Positions 46,170 to 53,784 of a stretch of DNA of 64,000 bases are shown here, one piece after another (the first letter of the stretch is position 1; every line of letters begins with the position of its first letter). Origin of the DNA: Isosphaeraceae bacterium EP7 (lineage in GTDB: Bacteria; Planctomycetota; Planctomycetia; Isosphaerales; Isosphaeraceae). The notes under the pieces are model-generated. The model was not told where the DNA came from, searched no databases, and was given only the letters and a program-made list of their open reading frames with translations. Both the position numbers and the translations under genes were made by a program. The stretch lies in contig CP151667.1 in NCBI GenBank assembly GCA_038400315.1, positions 4,847,174 through 4,911,173 on the forward strand, written 5' to 3'.

Positions 46170-47312
46170 TCAGCAGAATGCCTCGTCCGGTCCGAGGCCC
46201 AGCGATCTGGTCCAGCCTGCGAGTTGATCATCGAGGGCATCGAGCACTTCGATTGCGGTTCGTCCGGTGACATTCACCGTCAGCACCGGCTGACCTGCCT
46301 CGAAGGGCTCGCCAGGTTCCGGCAAATCCGAGAGCCAGCAACCCGGCAATGGGCCCGAATCTGGAATCAGCGGCAGATCAGTCGCCGGCATGACCCAGTC
46401 GCGGGAAGCGAGGATCGTTCTTTTCGCGGCGAATGAGACCGCCGGCCGAACTCGGGGGTTACCGACACTCGGATTGGGCTTGAAGCAGCGGGCATGCTCG
46501 ACCAGGAGGCTCGAGCCGGTCGTCCATTCCAGGATCTCGACCGAGGATGTGTACCGAGGGTTCACTTCGATGACCGCGAACGATTCCTCGTCCTGGATGA
46601 GATCGACCCCGAAGATTCCCCGCAGATGAAAATTGGTCGCCAGAAATCCCCCAAGTCGGAGGATTTCGGTACGCACAACCGGCGAGACCTGCCATGGGCC
46701 GACGCTGCCCAGATAGAGGAACGGATTCGGCCCGTTCGATAGGATCTGACGCGTCAATCCGACGAGCCGGGTTCGGTTTCCGTCGCCGAGAAAAATCGCT
46801 GAGAGAGGTGTCCCGACGACCAGGCGCTGGAGGTAGAAGCCGTCCGCGATCGAATCATTTTGGCGAGCGTCCCAGTGCTCGATCCCCAACCCACCCCCGG
46901 ATGCGTAAGGTTTCAGGAGCCATGGGCCGGTATCGACGGGCACGGTCTGGGCGATGTCCGGGTAGCAAAACCCGCTCGAGGCCAGTCCGCGGGCCAGGCG
47001 TTCGGGATCGCGGACTTCCTTCAGCACATCACCCGGCTGGCCCCAGAGCGGGCGGTCGCGGACGAGCTGATCGATGAGGTCGGGCCGGTTCTCCAGCGGT
47101 CCTGTGTAGAGGAACGGTCCGGTCGGTAGTGACCGGGCCATGCGCTCGATGTCGGCCGGGGAGAAATCCTGGTCGAGTCGAATCGACGGACCTAGCCGCC
47201 TGAGGTCGCGGTCGGCATAAAAGTCGATGCCCGACGGTGAGAAACCGGCGTCTCGGGCCGACTGGGCCGCGGCACGCACGCTGGCACCCAGGATCAGGAC
47301 ATTGGTTGCCAA
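46170..47312 (-). CDS. ATP-grasp protein, possibly linked to H4MPT/methanofuran cofactor synthesis
   Basis: The 380-residue product starts MATNVLILGASVRAAAQSA, a Rossmann-like pre-ATP-grasp domain. ATP-grasp features follow: GPWLLKPYASGGGLGIEHW for the ATP-binding Lys and glycine loop, and IFGVDLIQDEESFAVIEVNPRYT for the metal-binding acids. Such proteins ligate a carboxylate to an amine or thiol. Planctomycete genomes place ATP-grasp genes near H4MPT C1 genes; fae and mtdB lie 0.7 kb away on the other strand. A role like MfnD (tyramine-glutamate ligase) is possible but unproven. The start lies 15 bases after the U-tract of the terminator at 47327-47362. Confidence 0.75.
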   Translation of the reverse strand: MATNVLILGASVRAAAQSARDAGFSPSGIDFYADRDLRRLGPSIRLDQDFSPADIERMARSLPTGPFLYTGPLENRPDLIDQLVRDRPLWGQPGDVLKEVRDPERLARGLASSGFCYPDIAQTVPVDTGPWLLKPYASGGGLGIEHWDARQNDSIADGFYLQRLVVGTPLSAIFLGDGNRTRLVGLTRQILSNGPNPFLYLGSVGPWQVSPVVRTEILRLGGFLATNFHLRGIFGVDLIQDEESFAVIEVNPRYTSSVEILEWTTGSSLLVEHARCFKPNPSVGNPRVRPAVSFAAKRTILASRDWVMPATDLPLIPDSGPLPGCWLSDLPEPGEPFEAGQPVLTVNVTGRTAIEVLDALDDQLAGWTRSLGLGPDEAFC

Positions 47313-47326
47313 GGTCGCCTCGAGGC

Positions 47327-47362
47327 AAAAAAAAGGCCGTGCCTCTTGTGAGAGGCACGGCC
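47327..47362 (-). terminator. Strong intrinsic terminator
   Basis: On the minus strand GGCCGTGCCTC (47362-47352) pairs perfectly with GAGGCACGGCC (47345-47335) across a 6-base loop, then a run of eight T follows. It lies 28 bases after the stop of the small secreted protein at 47390 and immediately before the ATP-grasp start at 47312. Confidence 0.9.
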
Positions 47363-47389
47363 GGCATGCATTCAGCGATCGGGCGGCGT

Positions 47390-47716
47390 TCAGTCTTCGA
47401 CGACTTCGATCTTGGAGACGGTCAGGACCTTCTTGCCGTCCTCTTCCTTGACGGTGCCGGTCGCCTTGACCTTCTTGATCTCCTGGCAGACGTTCTTGTG
47501 GAACTTGTCGCTGACGTCATTCTTGGCCAGGTAGTAGGTGATCTTCTTGCCGTCTTCCTCGGTGACGATCACGTTCTGACACTTCGGGGTTTCCTTGAGC
47601 GAGCACTTGGCGCACTGGCCCTCGCCGGTGATCGTCTTGTCTTCGGCGGCCAGGGCGACGAGGCCCAGGGACGAGGCCAGGGCCGCGACGGCGAGCATCG
47701 AGAAAAGCTTCTTCAT
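47390..47716 (-). CDS. Small secreted protein, DUF6370-like
   Basis: The 108-residue product has a signal peptide (KKLFSMLAVAALASSLGLV, cut near ALAAED). A short domain follows with four Cys (GQCAKC, TPKCQNV and KNVCQEI), alternating with EEDGKKITYYLA and EEDGKKVLTV. The pattern recalls small planctomycete proteins labelled DUF6370, though I cannot confirm it. The EEDGKK repeats suggest a beta barrel of the OB/NfeD type. The Cys may bind metal or form disulfides. A strong terminator follows, so it is probably expressed by itself. Confidence 0.75.
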   Translation of the reverse strand: MKKLFSMLAVAALASSLGLVALAAEDKTITGEGQCAKCSLKETPKCQNVIVTEEDGKKITYYLAKNDVSDKFHKNVCQEIKKVKATGTVKEEDGKKVLTVSKIEVVED

Positions 47717-48051
47717 AGCGAATCAACTCCGGACTAGATCGCGTGGGCAGACCTGGATCGCGCGAGCGCGAGCCAAGGCAGGGCGGCACGACGGCCGTGC
47801 CGGACATGGCACATTCGAGCAAACTGGGGACCGTTAAGCAACTCAATTTGTCCCACATTGAATCAACATTCGACCCTGCGGCGCGAACTGGTGGGACTTG
47901 CGGTTCGATTCGGTGCTGGTATCATGCCAGGCCATGCTGGCCCTTGCGGGCCTCGTGCGAGCATCGTTGATGCGAAGGGGGCTGAGGCCGGCCGTTTTCC
48001 CGGCCGGTTTCGCCCCGACCTGCCCATATTTCCCAGGGAGTTCCCGCGACC
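47717..48051. promoter_or_regulatory. Divergent upstream region between small secreted protein and fae
   Basis: This 335-base gap between divergent genes holds no gene I can support. A small hairpin (CGGCACG, 5-base loop, CGTGCCG at 47784-47802) and one promoter-like site for fae, listed separately, are the only structure I see. Confidence 0.55.
47898..47925 (+). promoter_or_regulatory. Possible promoter of fae
   Basis: TTGCGG and TATCAT are separated by 16 bases, 126 bases upstream of the fae ATG. The -35 matches only in part and was found by eye. Confidence 0.35.
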
Positions 48052-48555
48052 ATGGCCAGCGACTACACCCTCCTCGTCGGCGAGGCCCTCTCGGGCGACG
48101 GCAACGAAATCGCCCACATCGACCTCCTCGTCGGCACCAAGGACGGTCCGGTCGGAGCCGCATTCGCCGCCGCCCTGGCCAATCAGTCGGCCGGTCACTC
48201 GAACCTGCTGGCCGTGCTCACCCCCAACCTCGCGGTGAAGCCCGCCACCCTGCTCGTCACCAAGGTGACGATCAAGGGGATGAAGCAGGCCGTCCAGATG
48301 TTCGGGCCGGCCCAGTACGCCGTCGCCAAGGCGGTCGCCGACTGCCTCGCCGAGGGGACCATCCCCAAGGATCAGGCCGAGAAGCTCGTCATCATCTGCG
48401 GTGTGTTCATTCACCCCGCCGCCGACGACAACGCCAAGATCCTCAAGTACAACTACGACGCCACCAAGCTCTCCATCGAGCGGGCGTTCAAGAGCTCCCC
48501 GTCCGCCGACGAAGTCATCGCCGGCAAGGACACCGCCAAGCACCCGTTCGCCTGA
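48052..48555 (+). CDS. fae: Formaldehyde-activating enzyme Fae
   Basis: The 167-residue protein matches Fae, which condenses formaldehyde with tetrahydromethanopterin. It reads GEALSGDGNEIAHIDLLVG with catalytic His22 in AHIDL (His17 of the Methylobacterium enzyme). FAAALANQSAGHSNLLAVL, TLLVTKVTIKGMKQAVQMFG and VFIHPAADDNAKIL follow. Length is that of single-domain bacterial Fae. AGGGAG is 11 bases upstream of ATG 48052. It is followed by a hairpin and then mtdB, so the two are probably transcribed together. Confidence 0.95.
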   Translation: MASDYTLLVGEALSGDGNEIAHIDLLVGTKDGPVGAAFAAALANQSAGHSNLLAVLTPNLAVKPATLLVTKVTIKGMKQAVQMFGPAQYAVAKAVADCLAEGTIPKDQAEKLVIICGVFIHPAADDNAKILKYNYDATKLSIERAFKSSPSADEVIAGKDTAKHPFA

Positions 48556-48590
48556 CACCAGGCTGAATGGCTGCTGCTGGGATTCCTCGA

Positions 48591-48623
48591 CGCGTGCCGG
48601 ACGGGCAACCGACCCGGCACGCG
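48591..48623. repeat. Perfect 10-bp hairpin between fae and mtdB
   Basis: CGCGTGCCGG (48591-48600) and CCGGCACGCG (48614-48623) pair perfectly across 13 bases, in the 103-base gap between fae and mtdB. No T-run follows. Such intercistronic hairpins often protect an upstream message or lower read-through into the next gene. Confidence 0.6.
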
Positions 48624-48658
48624 CCACATCCATGTTTCGACGGCAGGGGGCCGGATTC

Positions 48659-49546
48659 ATGGCGGGCGAGACACCGGGCCAGAAACCGAGCATCCTCCTC
48701 CAGCTCGATTCCGACCCTCAGCCGAGCGTCTTCGACGCCGTGGTCGCCGTCGACTCGGGCGTCGCGCATCTGCTCAGGCACGGCGGGGTTACCCCCTCGG
48801 CCGTGCGAGACCTCGTCCACGGCGCCCTCTTCACGCGCGGCCTCGACGACCTGAAACGGACGGCTATCTTCGTCGGCGGTTCCGACGTGGTTGCCGCCGA
48901 GGCGATCTTCGGTGCGGTCAAGGACGCCTTCTTCGGGCCGTTCCGGGTCTCCGTGCTGTTCGACGCCAACGGCTCGAACACAACCGCCGCTGCGGCCGTC
49001 CTCGCGGCCCTGGAAGGCTGCGAAGGCTCGGTCGCCGATGTGCCATGCGCCATCCTCGGAGGGACAGGCCCGGTCGGACAGCGAGTCGCCCGGCTGCTTT
49101 CCGGATTCGGAGCACGCGTCGCGGTCGGCTCGCGTGACGCGAGCAAGGCCGATGCCTGCGCCCGGCGGATCCGGGAGATCACCGGTGGCGAAGTCGTCGG
49201 CTTCGCCGCGCAGGATCCCGACCAACCTGCCGAGCCCTTGCGGAACGCCCGGGTCGTCATCGCCGCGGGAGCTGCCGGCATACGCCTGCTCTCCGCAGGG
49301 GCGAGGGATCAACTCGCCGACCTGAAGGTTGCGATCGACCTCAACGCGGTCCCTCCGCTGGGAATTGGAGGGATCGAGGCGACCGACAAGGGCGTCGAGC
49401 GCGGAACCTTGAAGGTCTGGGGAGCACTTGGGGTCGGCCGGACCAAGATGAAGATCCACAAGAAGGTGTTGCGAGAACTCTTCCTCACCAATGACCGGGT
49501 CTTCGACGCCGAGCAAGTTCTCGAGCTCGGCCGGGCCGGGATCTAG
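48659..49546 (+). CDS. mtdB: NAD(P)-dependent methylene-H4MPT dehydrogenase (MtdB-like)
   Basis: The 295-residue enzyme oxidises methylene-H4MPT to methenyl-H4MPT. The N-terminal half (LLQLDSDPQPSVFDAVVAVD, IFVGGSDVVAAEAIF) is the pterin-binding MtdA/MtdB domain. The C-terminal half is a Rossmann domain with AILGGTGPVGQRVARLLSG and VAVGSRDASKADA. ATG 48659 is chosen over 48632 because AGGGGG lies eight bases upstream and the length then matches MtdB. NAD or NADP preference cannot be read with certainty; the VGSRDASKAD turn would allow either. A DUF1464 gene follows five bases on. Confidence 0.9.
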   Translation: MAGETPGQKPSILLQLDSDPQPSVFDAVVAVDSGVAHLLRHGGVTPSAVRDLVHGALFTRGLDDLKRTAIFVGGSDVVAAEAIFGAVKDAFFGPFRVSVLFDANGSNTTAAAAVLAALEGCEGSVADVPCAILGGTGPVGQRVARLLSGFGARVAVGSRDASKADACARRIREITGGEVVGFAAQDPDQPAEPLRNARVVIAAGAAGIRLLSAGARDQLADLKVAIDLNAVPPLGIGGIEATDKGVERGTLKVWGALGVGRTKMKIHKKVLRELFLTNDRVFDAEQVLELGRAGI

Positions 49547-49551
49547 GTTCC

Positions 49552-50592
49552 ATGGCGAGGGTCGTCGGCTGCGATCCGGGGACGAGCAGCCTCGACCTCC
49601 TTCTCTGGTCAGAGGGGCGGGTCGTCGATCAGGCGCGATTCATGCCCCAGAGTCTTGCCGACGGTGCCGGCCCACTGCTCGCGAAGTTGGATGCCTGGGC
49701 ACCTCTCGACCTGGTTGCCGGGCCATCGGGATACGGCCTGCCGCTCGTCCGTGGAGAGCAAATCACTCCTCGCGACATCGCCCTGATGGCCTTGCCAGCC
49801 TCCGGCGATCTTGGTGTCGACGCGGGGATCGCCGGTTTCCGATCGAGGTCGGCAGCCCTGGTCACGTGCGGACACCCCCTGGTTTTTTTGCCGGGCGGGA
49901 TCCACCTCCCGACGATCCCGGCCCACCGCAAGCTCAACGCGGTCGATATGGGAACTGCAGACAAGATCGCTGTGGCCGCACTCGCGCTCTGGTTTGATAC
50001 CGAGCGGGGGCACCGTCCGGCGGCCGAATCGACCTTCTGCGTGGCCGAAATCGGCAGCGCGTTCACGGCCCTACTCGTCGTGGACCAAGGCAGGGTCGTC
50101 GACGCGGCAGCCGGATCTCGGGGGCCGATCGGCCTGAAGTCGGGAGGAGCCTGGGATGGCGAAGTCGCCTGCCTCATCTCGCCACTCTCCAAGCGCGACG
50201 TATTTCGTGGGGGGCTGGTCGATATGGGCGAGCCCGGCCTTGATGCGTTCCTCGAATCGCTGATCAAGCATTCAGCTGGCCTCAGGGCCGTGACACCGTT
50301 TGATCGGATCTACCTCTCAGGCGCTGGGTTGGCCGATGCCGAGGTTGGCCGGATCGTCGCGCGAGCCTTCCAGTCGTTCGAAGATGTTCGCCCACTCCCG
50401 TCGTTAGACGGTGCCTGGGTCAAGCACGCGGCGCAGGGGGCGGCCCTCATCGCCGACGGCCTGATGGGGGGTGAATGCCGTGTGCTGATCGAGGCCCTAA
50501 GGCTGCGCGAGGCGAGCGGAACATGCCTGGATTTCCTGACCTGCCGCGGCCGGATCGGCGATCCGGGGCGGTTCGGCCTCGCGGCCGATTGA
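49552..50592 (+). CDS. DUF1464-like ASKHA-fold protein
   Basis: The 346-residue product begins VVGCDPGTSSLDLLLW, the phosphate-1 loop of ASKHA (actin/sugar-kinase/Hsp70) folds. DMGTADKIAVAALAL and YLSGAGLADAEVGRIVARAF resemble the DUF1464 family, which is mostly archaeal and sometimes called butyrate-kinase-like. In planctomycetes such a gene is found beside H4MPT-linked C1 genes, and here it is five bases from mtdB. It may make or activate part of the cofactor. A kinase activity is inferred from the fold only. Confidence 0.78.
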   Translation: MARVVGCDPGTSSLDLLLWSEGRVVDQARFMPQSLADGAGPLLAKLDAWAPLDLVAGPSGYGLPLVRGEQITPRDIALMALPASGDLGVDAGIAGFRSRSAALVTCGHPLVFLPGGIHLPTIPAHRKLNAVDMGTADKIAVAALALWFDTERGHRPAAESTFCVAEIGSAFTALLVVDQGRVVDAAAGSRGPIGLKSGGAWDGEVACLISPLSKRDVFRGGLVDMGEPGLDAFLESLIKHSAGLRAVTPFDRIYLSGAGLADAEVGRIVARAFQSFEDVRPLPSLDGAWVKHAAQGAALIADGLMGGECRVLIEALRLREASGTCLDFLTCRGRIGDPGRFGLAAD

Positions 50593-50653
50593 CGGCGAGC
50601 CGCTTTCGTTTTACTCTTGTCAGAGAAGCAGCCCGAGGCCGGACGCGAGGCGG

Positions 50654-51670
50654 ATGATGCGACGACGTGGCTTTAGCCTGATCGAATTGTTGATCGTCGT
50701 CTTTATTATCTTCCTGCTCATCTCGATCATCCTCCCGTCGATCTCCTCGAGCCGCGAGGCGGCTCGGCGGGTTGGATGCATCAATAACATGCGGCAGATC
50801 GGTCTCGGGATCCACAATTACAAGTTTACTCATAACGTCATCGTGCCGGGCCGGATCTGGAGGAGCGGCGAGAATCCTTGCGGCCTCGTCCCGGGCGACG
50901 AATGCCAGGATACCCCCTGGCAGGCCCTGCTCCTGCCCCATCTCGAGCAACAAAGACTCTACAATTCGATCAACATGGAGGTCGGGACGTGGGGGCCCGG
51001 AGCGTCGGGCTATCTCAGCAATTCCGGCGTTATCGCCACTACGCTGACAGCGTTTCGATGCCCCAGCGACGGCGCGGGATCTTTTCAATTCCCGTCGAGC
51101 ATCGCCGACGCCTCGATCTCCGGGGTCGTCGCTTCCCGCTGCAATTACGCGGCGAACTGGGGGAATACGACCTGGTCGCAGCATGACCTTGAGGGGAAAT
51201 CCGGTGCGGCTCATCTGAGGTCTCCGTTCGGCCATCGGGCCAACGTGCGCGACGAGCAGATCAGCGACGGGCTGAGCCAGACGGTCTTCGTCGCCGAGGT
51301 CCGTTGCGGGGCCGAGAATGACGTTCGGGGGGCCTTCTGGATCAGTCAGGCTGGCAGCAGTATGTACATGTCGGGCCTGACGCCCAATGGAATCACCCAT
51401 CGGTATGGCCTCAATGAGGGCCGGGGCGATTATCTCGTCGCTCCGCAACTCTGCGTCGATAATCCCAAGGACGGGCTCCCCTGCACCGGCAATCCGCAGG
51501 GACTTCCGGGTCCAACCTTCGCCGGGTCGAGGAGCGGGCACCCAGGTGGTGTTAATGCCCTGATGGGCGACGGCAGCATCCAGTTCCGGCGCAACTCGAT
51601 CTCGCCTGATGTATGGATCGCGATCCACACGATCTCGGGCCGCGAGATCGTCGACGGTCGAGGGTATTAG
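50654..51670 (+). CDS. DUF1559 prepilin-like protein
   Basis: This 338-residue protein starts with a type IV prepilin leader: MMRRRGFSLIELLIVV with cleavage before the Phe, then a hydrophobic helix (FIIFLLISIILPSI). SREAARRVGCINNMRQIGLG opens the DUF1559 domain. CPSDGAGSF, ISDGLSQTVFVAEV and MGDGSIQFRRNSI are typical of planctomycete DUF1559, the largest pseudopilin family of the phylum. The final GREIVDG matches the usual ending. It is separated by 61 bases from the DUF1464 gene and not obviously related to it. Confidence 0.93.
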   Translation: MMRRRGFSLIELLIVVFIIFLLISIILPSISSSREAARRVGCINNMRQIGLGIHNYKFTHNVIVPGRIWRSGENPCGLVPGDECQDTPWQALLLPHLEQQRLYNSINMEVGTWGPGASGYLSNSGVIATTLTAFRCPSDGAGSFQFPSSIADASISGVVASRCNYAANWGNTTWSQHDLEGKSGAAHLRSPFGHRANVRDEQISDGLSQTVFVAEVRCGAENDVRGAFWISQAGSSMYMSGLTPNGITHRYGLNEGRGDYLVAPQLCVDNPKDGLPCTGNPQGLPGPTFAGSRSGHPGGVNALMGDGSIQFRRNSISPDVWIAIHTISGREIVDGRGY

Positions 51671-51757
51671 AGGCCGCACCCCCGCGTTACCATGCGGCCT
51701 TCAGGCCGGCCCATCGAGGTCGGCCAGTTCGTCGAACTGGACCGGGAGAAGCGACCG

Positions 51758-52813
51758 ATGAGATTCCGCCCGAGACTGCTGGCGTGGGCCCTACTGCTGC
51801 TATCCGTCACCCGTCTGCCGGCTCAGGCCGGCGAACTCGAGATCTACTTCATCGACGTGATGGGCGGCGCCGCCACGCTCGTCGTGACGCCCGAGCGTGA
51901 GTCGATCTTGATCGACAGCGGTTGGCCCGGTCTTGGTGATCGCGACCCCAAGCGGATCGTGCATGTGCTCAAGGACGTGCTCAAGCTCGACCACATCGAT
52001 CACCTGGTCACGACCCACTGGCACATGGATCACTTCGGCGGCGTGGAAGGGCTTTCCAGGCTGACCAGGATCGACCATTTCTGGGACCGAGGACTGCCCA
52101 ATCTTGCCGCGGCCGACCAGGACAAGGCCCTCTTCCCGGACGGCCCGAAGGCGGATGACGCACTCGGAATTGCCTATCTGAAAGCGTCCAAAGGGAAGCG
52201 GACGACGCTGAAGGCGGGCGATCGCCTGCCCCTCAAGGGGAAGGTCAACGCGTTGGTCCTGGCCGCCAGCGGGGCCGTCATCGAAGGCTCCGACTTCCCG
52301 GTCAACCCCCTCTGTGCCAACGCGCCTGCGGACCTTCCCCCGGACCCGAGCGACAATGCCCAGAGCATCACCCTGAGATTTCGCCTGGGTGCGTTCGACT
52401 TCCTGGACTGCGGCGACCTGACCTGGCGGGCCGAGAAGCGGCTCGTCTGCCCGCTCGATCGCATCGGACCGATCGACCTCTACCAGGTGACCCACCACGG
52501 GATGGACATCTCCAATCATCCGACGCTGCTTCAGACGGTGCGGCCCAAGGTGGCCATCATGAACAACGGCCCGCGCAAAGGGGGGAGCGCCGAGACGGTC
52601 GCACGCCTGCGCGGGATCGACTCCATCGAGGCAGCTTATCAGCTCCACAAGAACGAGGAGACGGCCGCGAGCGAGAATGTCGAGGCGAGTCGGATCGCCA
52701 ACGCCGACAGCGCCGGCGGCAAGTACATCAAGGTGAGCGTGTCGGAAGACGGTTCCAAATTCGGCGTTCAGATCAACGGCGAGGGCGAGGTCCGGACCTT
52801 CAAGGTGGACTGA
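51758..52813 (+). CDS. Secreted metallo-beta-lactamase-fold hydrolase, ComEC-like
   Basis: The 351-residue product has a signal peptide (RFRPRLLAWALLLLSVTRLP, cut near AQAGE). It then has an MBL fold like the C-terminal domain of ComEC: LEIYFIDVMGGAATLV, the metal motif THWHMDHFGG (His87, His89, Asp91, His92), an Asp in LDCGDLTW and a His in VTHHGMDIS. GGGAGAAG lies seven bases before ATG 51758. Secreted enzymes of this shape may be nucleases or lactonases. It is convergent with the acyltransferase; the last 14 bases overlap. Confidence 0.87.
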   Translation: MRFRPRLLAWALLLLSVTRLPAQAGELEIYFIDVMGGAATLVVTPERESILIDSGWPGLGDRDPKRIVHVLKDVLKLDHIDHLVTTHWHMDHFGGVEGLSRLTRIDHFWDRGLPNLAAADQDKALFPDGPKADDALGIAYLKASKGKRTTLKAGDRLPLKGKVNALVLAASGAVIEGSDFPVNPLCANAPADLPPDPSDNAQSITLRFRLGAFDFLDCGDLTWRAEKRLVCPLDRIGPIDLYQVTHHGMDISNHPTLLQTVRPKVAIMNNGPRKGGSAETVARLRGIDSIEAAYQLHKNEETAASENVEASRIANADSAGGKYIKVSVSEDGSKFGVQINGEGEVRTFKVD

Positions 52814-53768
52814 CGATCTCGGATTCCGGCGCGGCGGGGGCCTTCGACGAGGGGGCCCGCTTCGCCTTGGGTTTATGCTTCCAGCGCCGATGGAGCCAGA
52901 GATACTGCTCGGGGTCGCGGCGGACGATTCGCTCCAGGGCCGAGGTGTATCGCTGGGTCAGCAACCGGGCGTCGTCGGCCGTTCCGGTCCATTCGGACGG
53001 CAGGATCAGCTCCTCGCAGCCCACTTCATAGCGGAACCCGGGGCCGATGCGGCGGGCGTAACCCACGACGACCGGGGCCTTGTGCTCGATGGCCAGCAGC
53101 GCGATCGCCTTGTGGGTCGATGCCGGCCGGCCGAAGAAGTCGACGAACATCCCGCGCTCGCCGGCATCCTGATCGGCGAGGAAGGATAAGACCCCGCCTC
53201 GCTTCAGGACGTCGAGCATCTCGTCATATCCCCCCTTCTTGGGGATCAGCTTCTGGCCGGTCCGCTCGCGGAACGAGCGGAGGAAACGCTCCAGATGCGG
53301 GTTGTCCAGCGTCCTGGCGACGGAGTAAGGGGGGAAACCGAAGACGCCGAACAGGTATCCGGCCATCTCCCAGTTGCCGAAGTGGCCGCTGAGCATGATG
53401 ACCGGGCCGCCGTCGAAGAGTCGCTCGAGCACATCCCGATAACTCTTCAGCTCGATCCGATCGCGCCAGGTCTCCAGGTGGAGCTTTCGGGGGATGTGGA
53501 GGATCTCCATTAACATCCGGCAGAAATGCCGATAGACCTCGCGGACGGTGCGGTCGCGGTCTTCGGGCGACATCAAGTCGCCATAGGCCAGCTCCAGGTT
53601 CTCCAGGGCGACCTTGCGGTGACGCTTGTCGACGCGATAGAGCAGCGCGGCGAGGCCGTCGGCCAGGGCATACGACTGCTCGAGGCTGAGGATCTGGGCG
53701 AAGCCGACGAGAAGGCGGACGGCCAGGTAGGAAATGTAATCGAGGGCCCGGTTGCGGGGGCGTGCCAT
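52800..53768 (-). CDS. Lysophospholipid/lauroyl acyltransferase (LpxL/HtrB family)
   Basis: This 322-residue inner-membrane acyltransferase transfers acyl chains in lipid A or similar lipids. It has the N-terminal hydrophobic segment of the family (ISYLAVRLLVGFAQILSLEQ) and the catalytic HxxxxE motif in LSGHFGNWEMAGY. ADQDAGERGMFVDFFGRPAST and a C-terminal YLWLHRRWKHKP are further family blocks. ATG 53768 (MARPRNRALDY) is preferred. It is 16 bases after the oxidoreductase gene and probably its co-transcribed partner. The last 30 residues are basic and Pro/Ala-rich. Confidence 0.9.
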   Translation of the reverse strand: MARPRNRALDYISYLAVRLLVGFAQILSLEQSYALADGLAALLYRVDKRHRKVALENLELAYGDLMSPEDRDRTVREVYRHFCRMLMEILHIPRKLHLETWRDRIELKSYRDVLERLFDGGPVIMLSGHFGNWEMAGYLFGVFGFPPYSVARTLDNPHLERFLRSFRERTGQKLIPKKGGYDEMLDVLKRGGVLSFLADQDAGERGMFVDFFGRPASTHKAIALLAIEHKAPVVVGYARRIGPGFRYEVGCEELILPSEWTGTADDARLLTQRYTSALERIVRRDPEQYLWLHRRWKHKPKAKRAPSSKAPAAPESEIVSPP

Positions 53769-53784
53769 GGGCTGTTCGCTCCGT

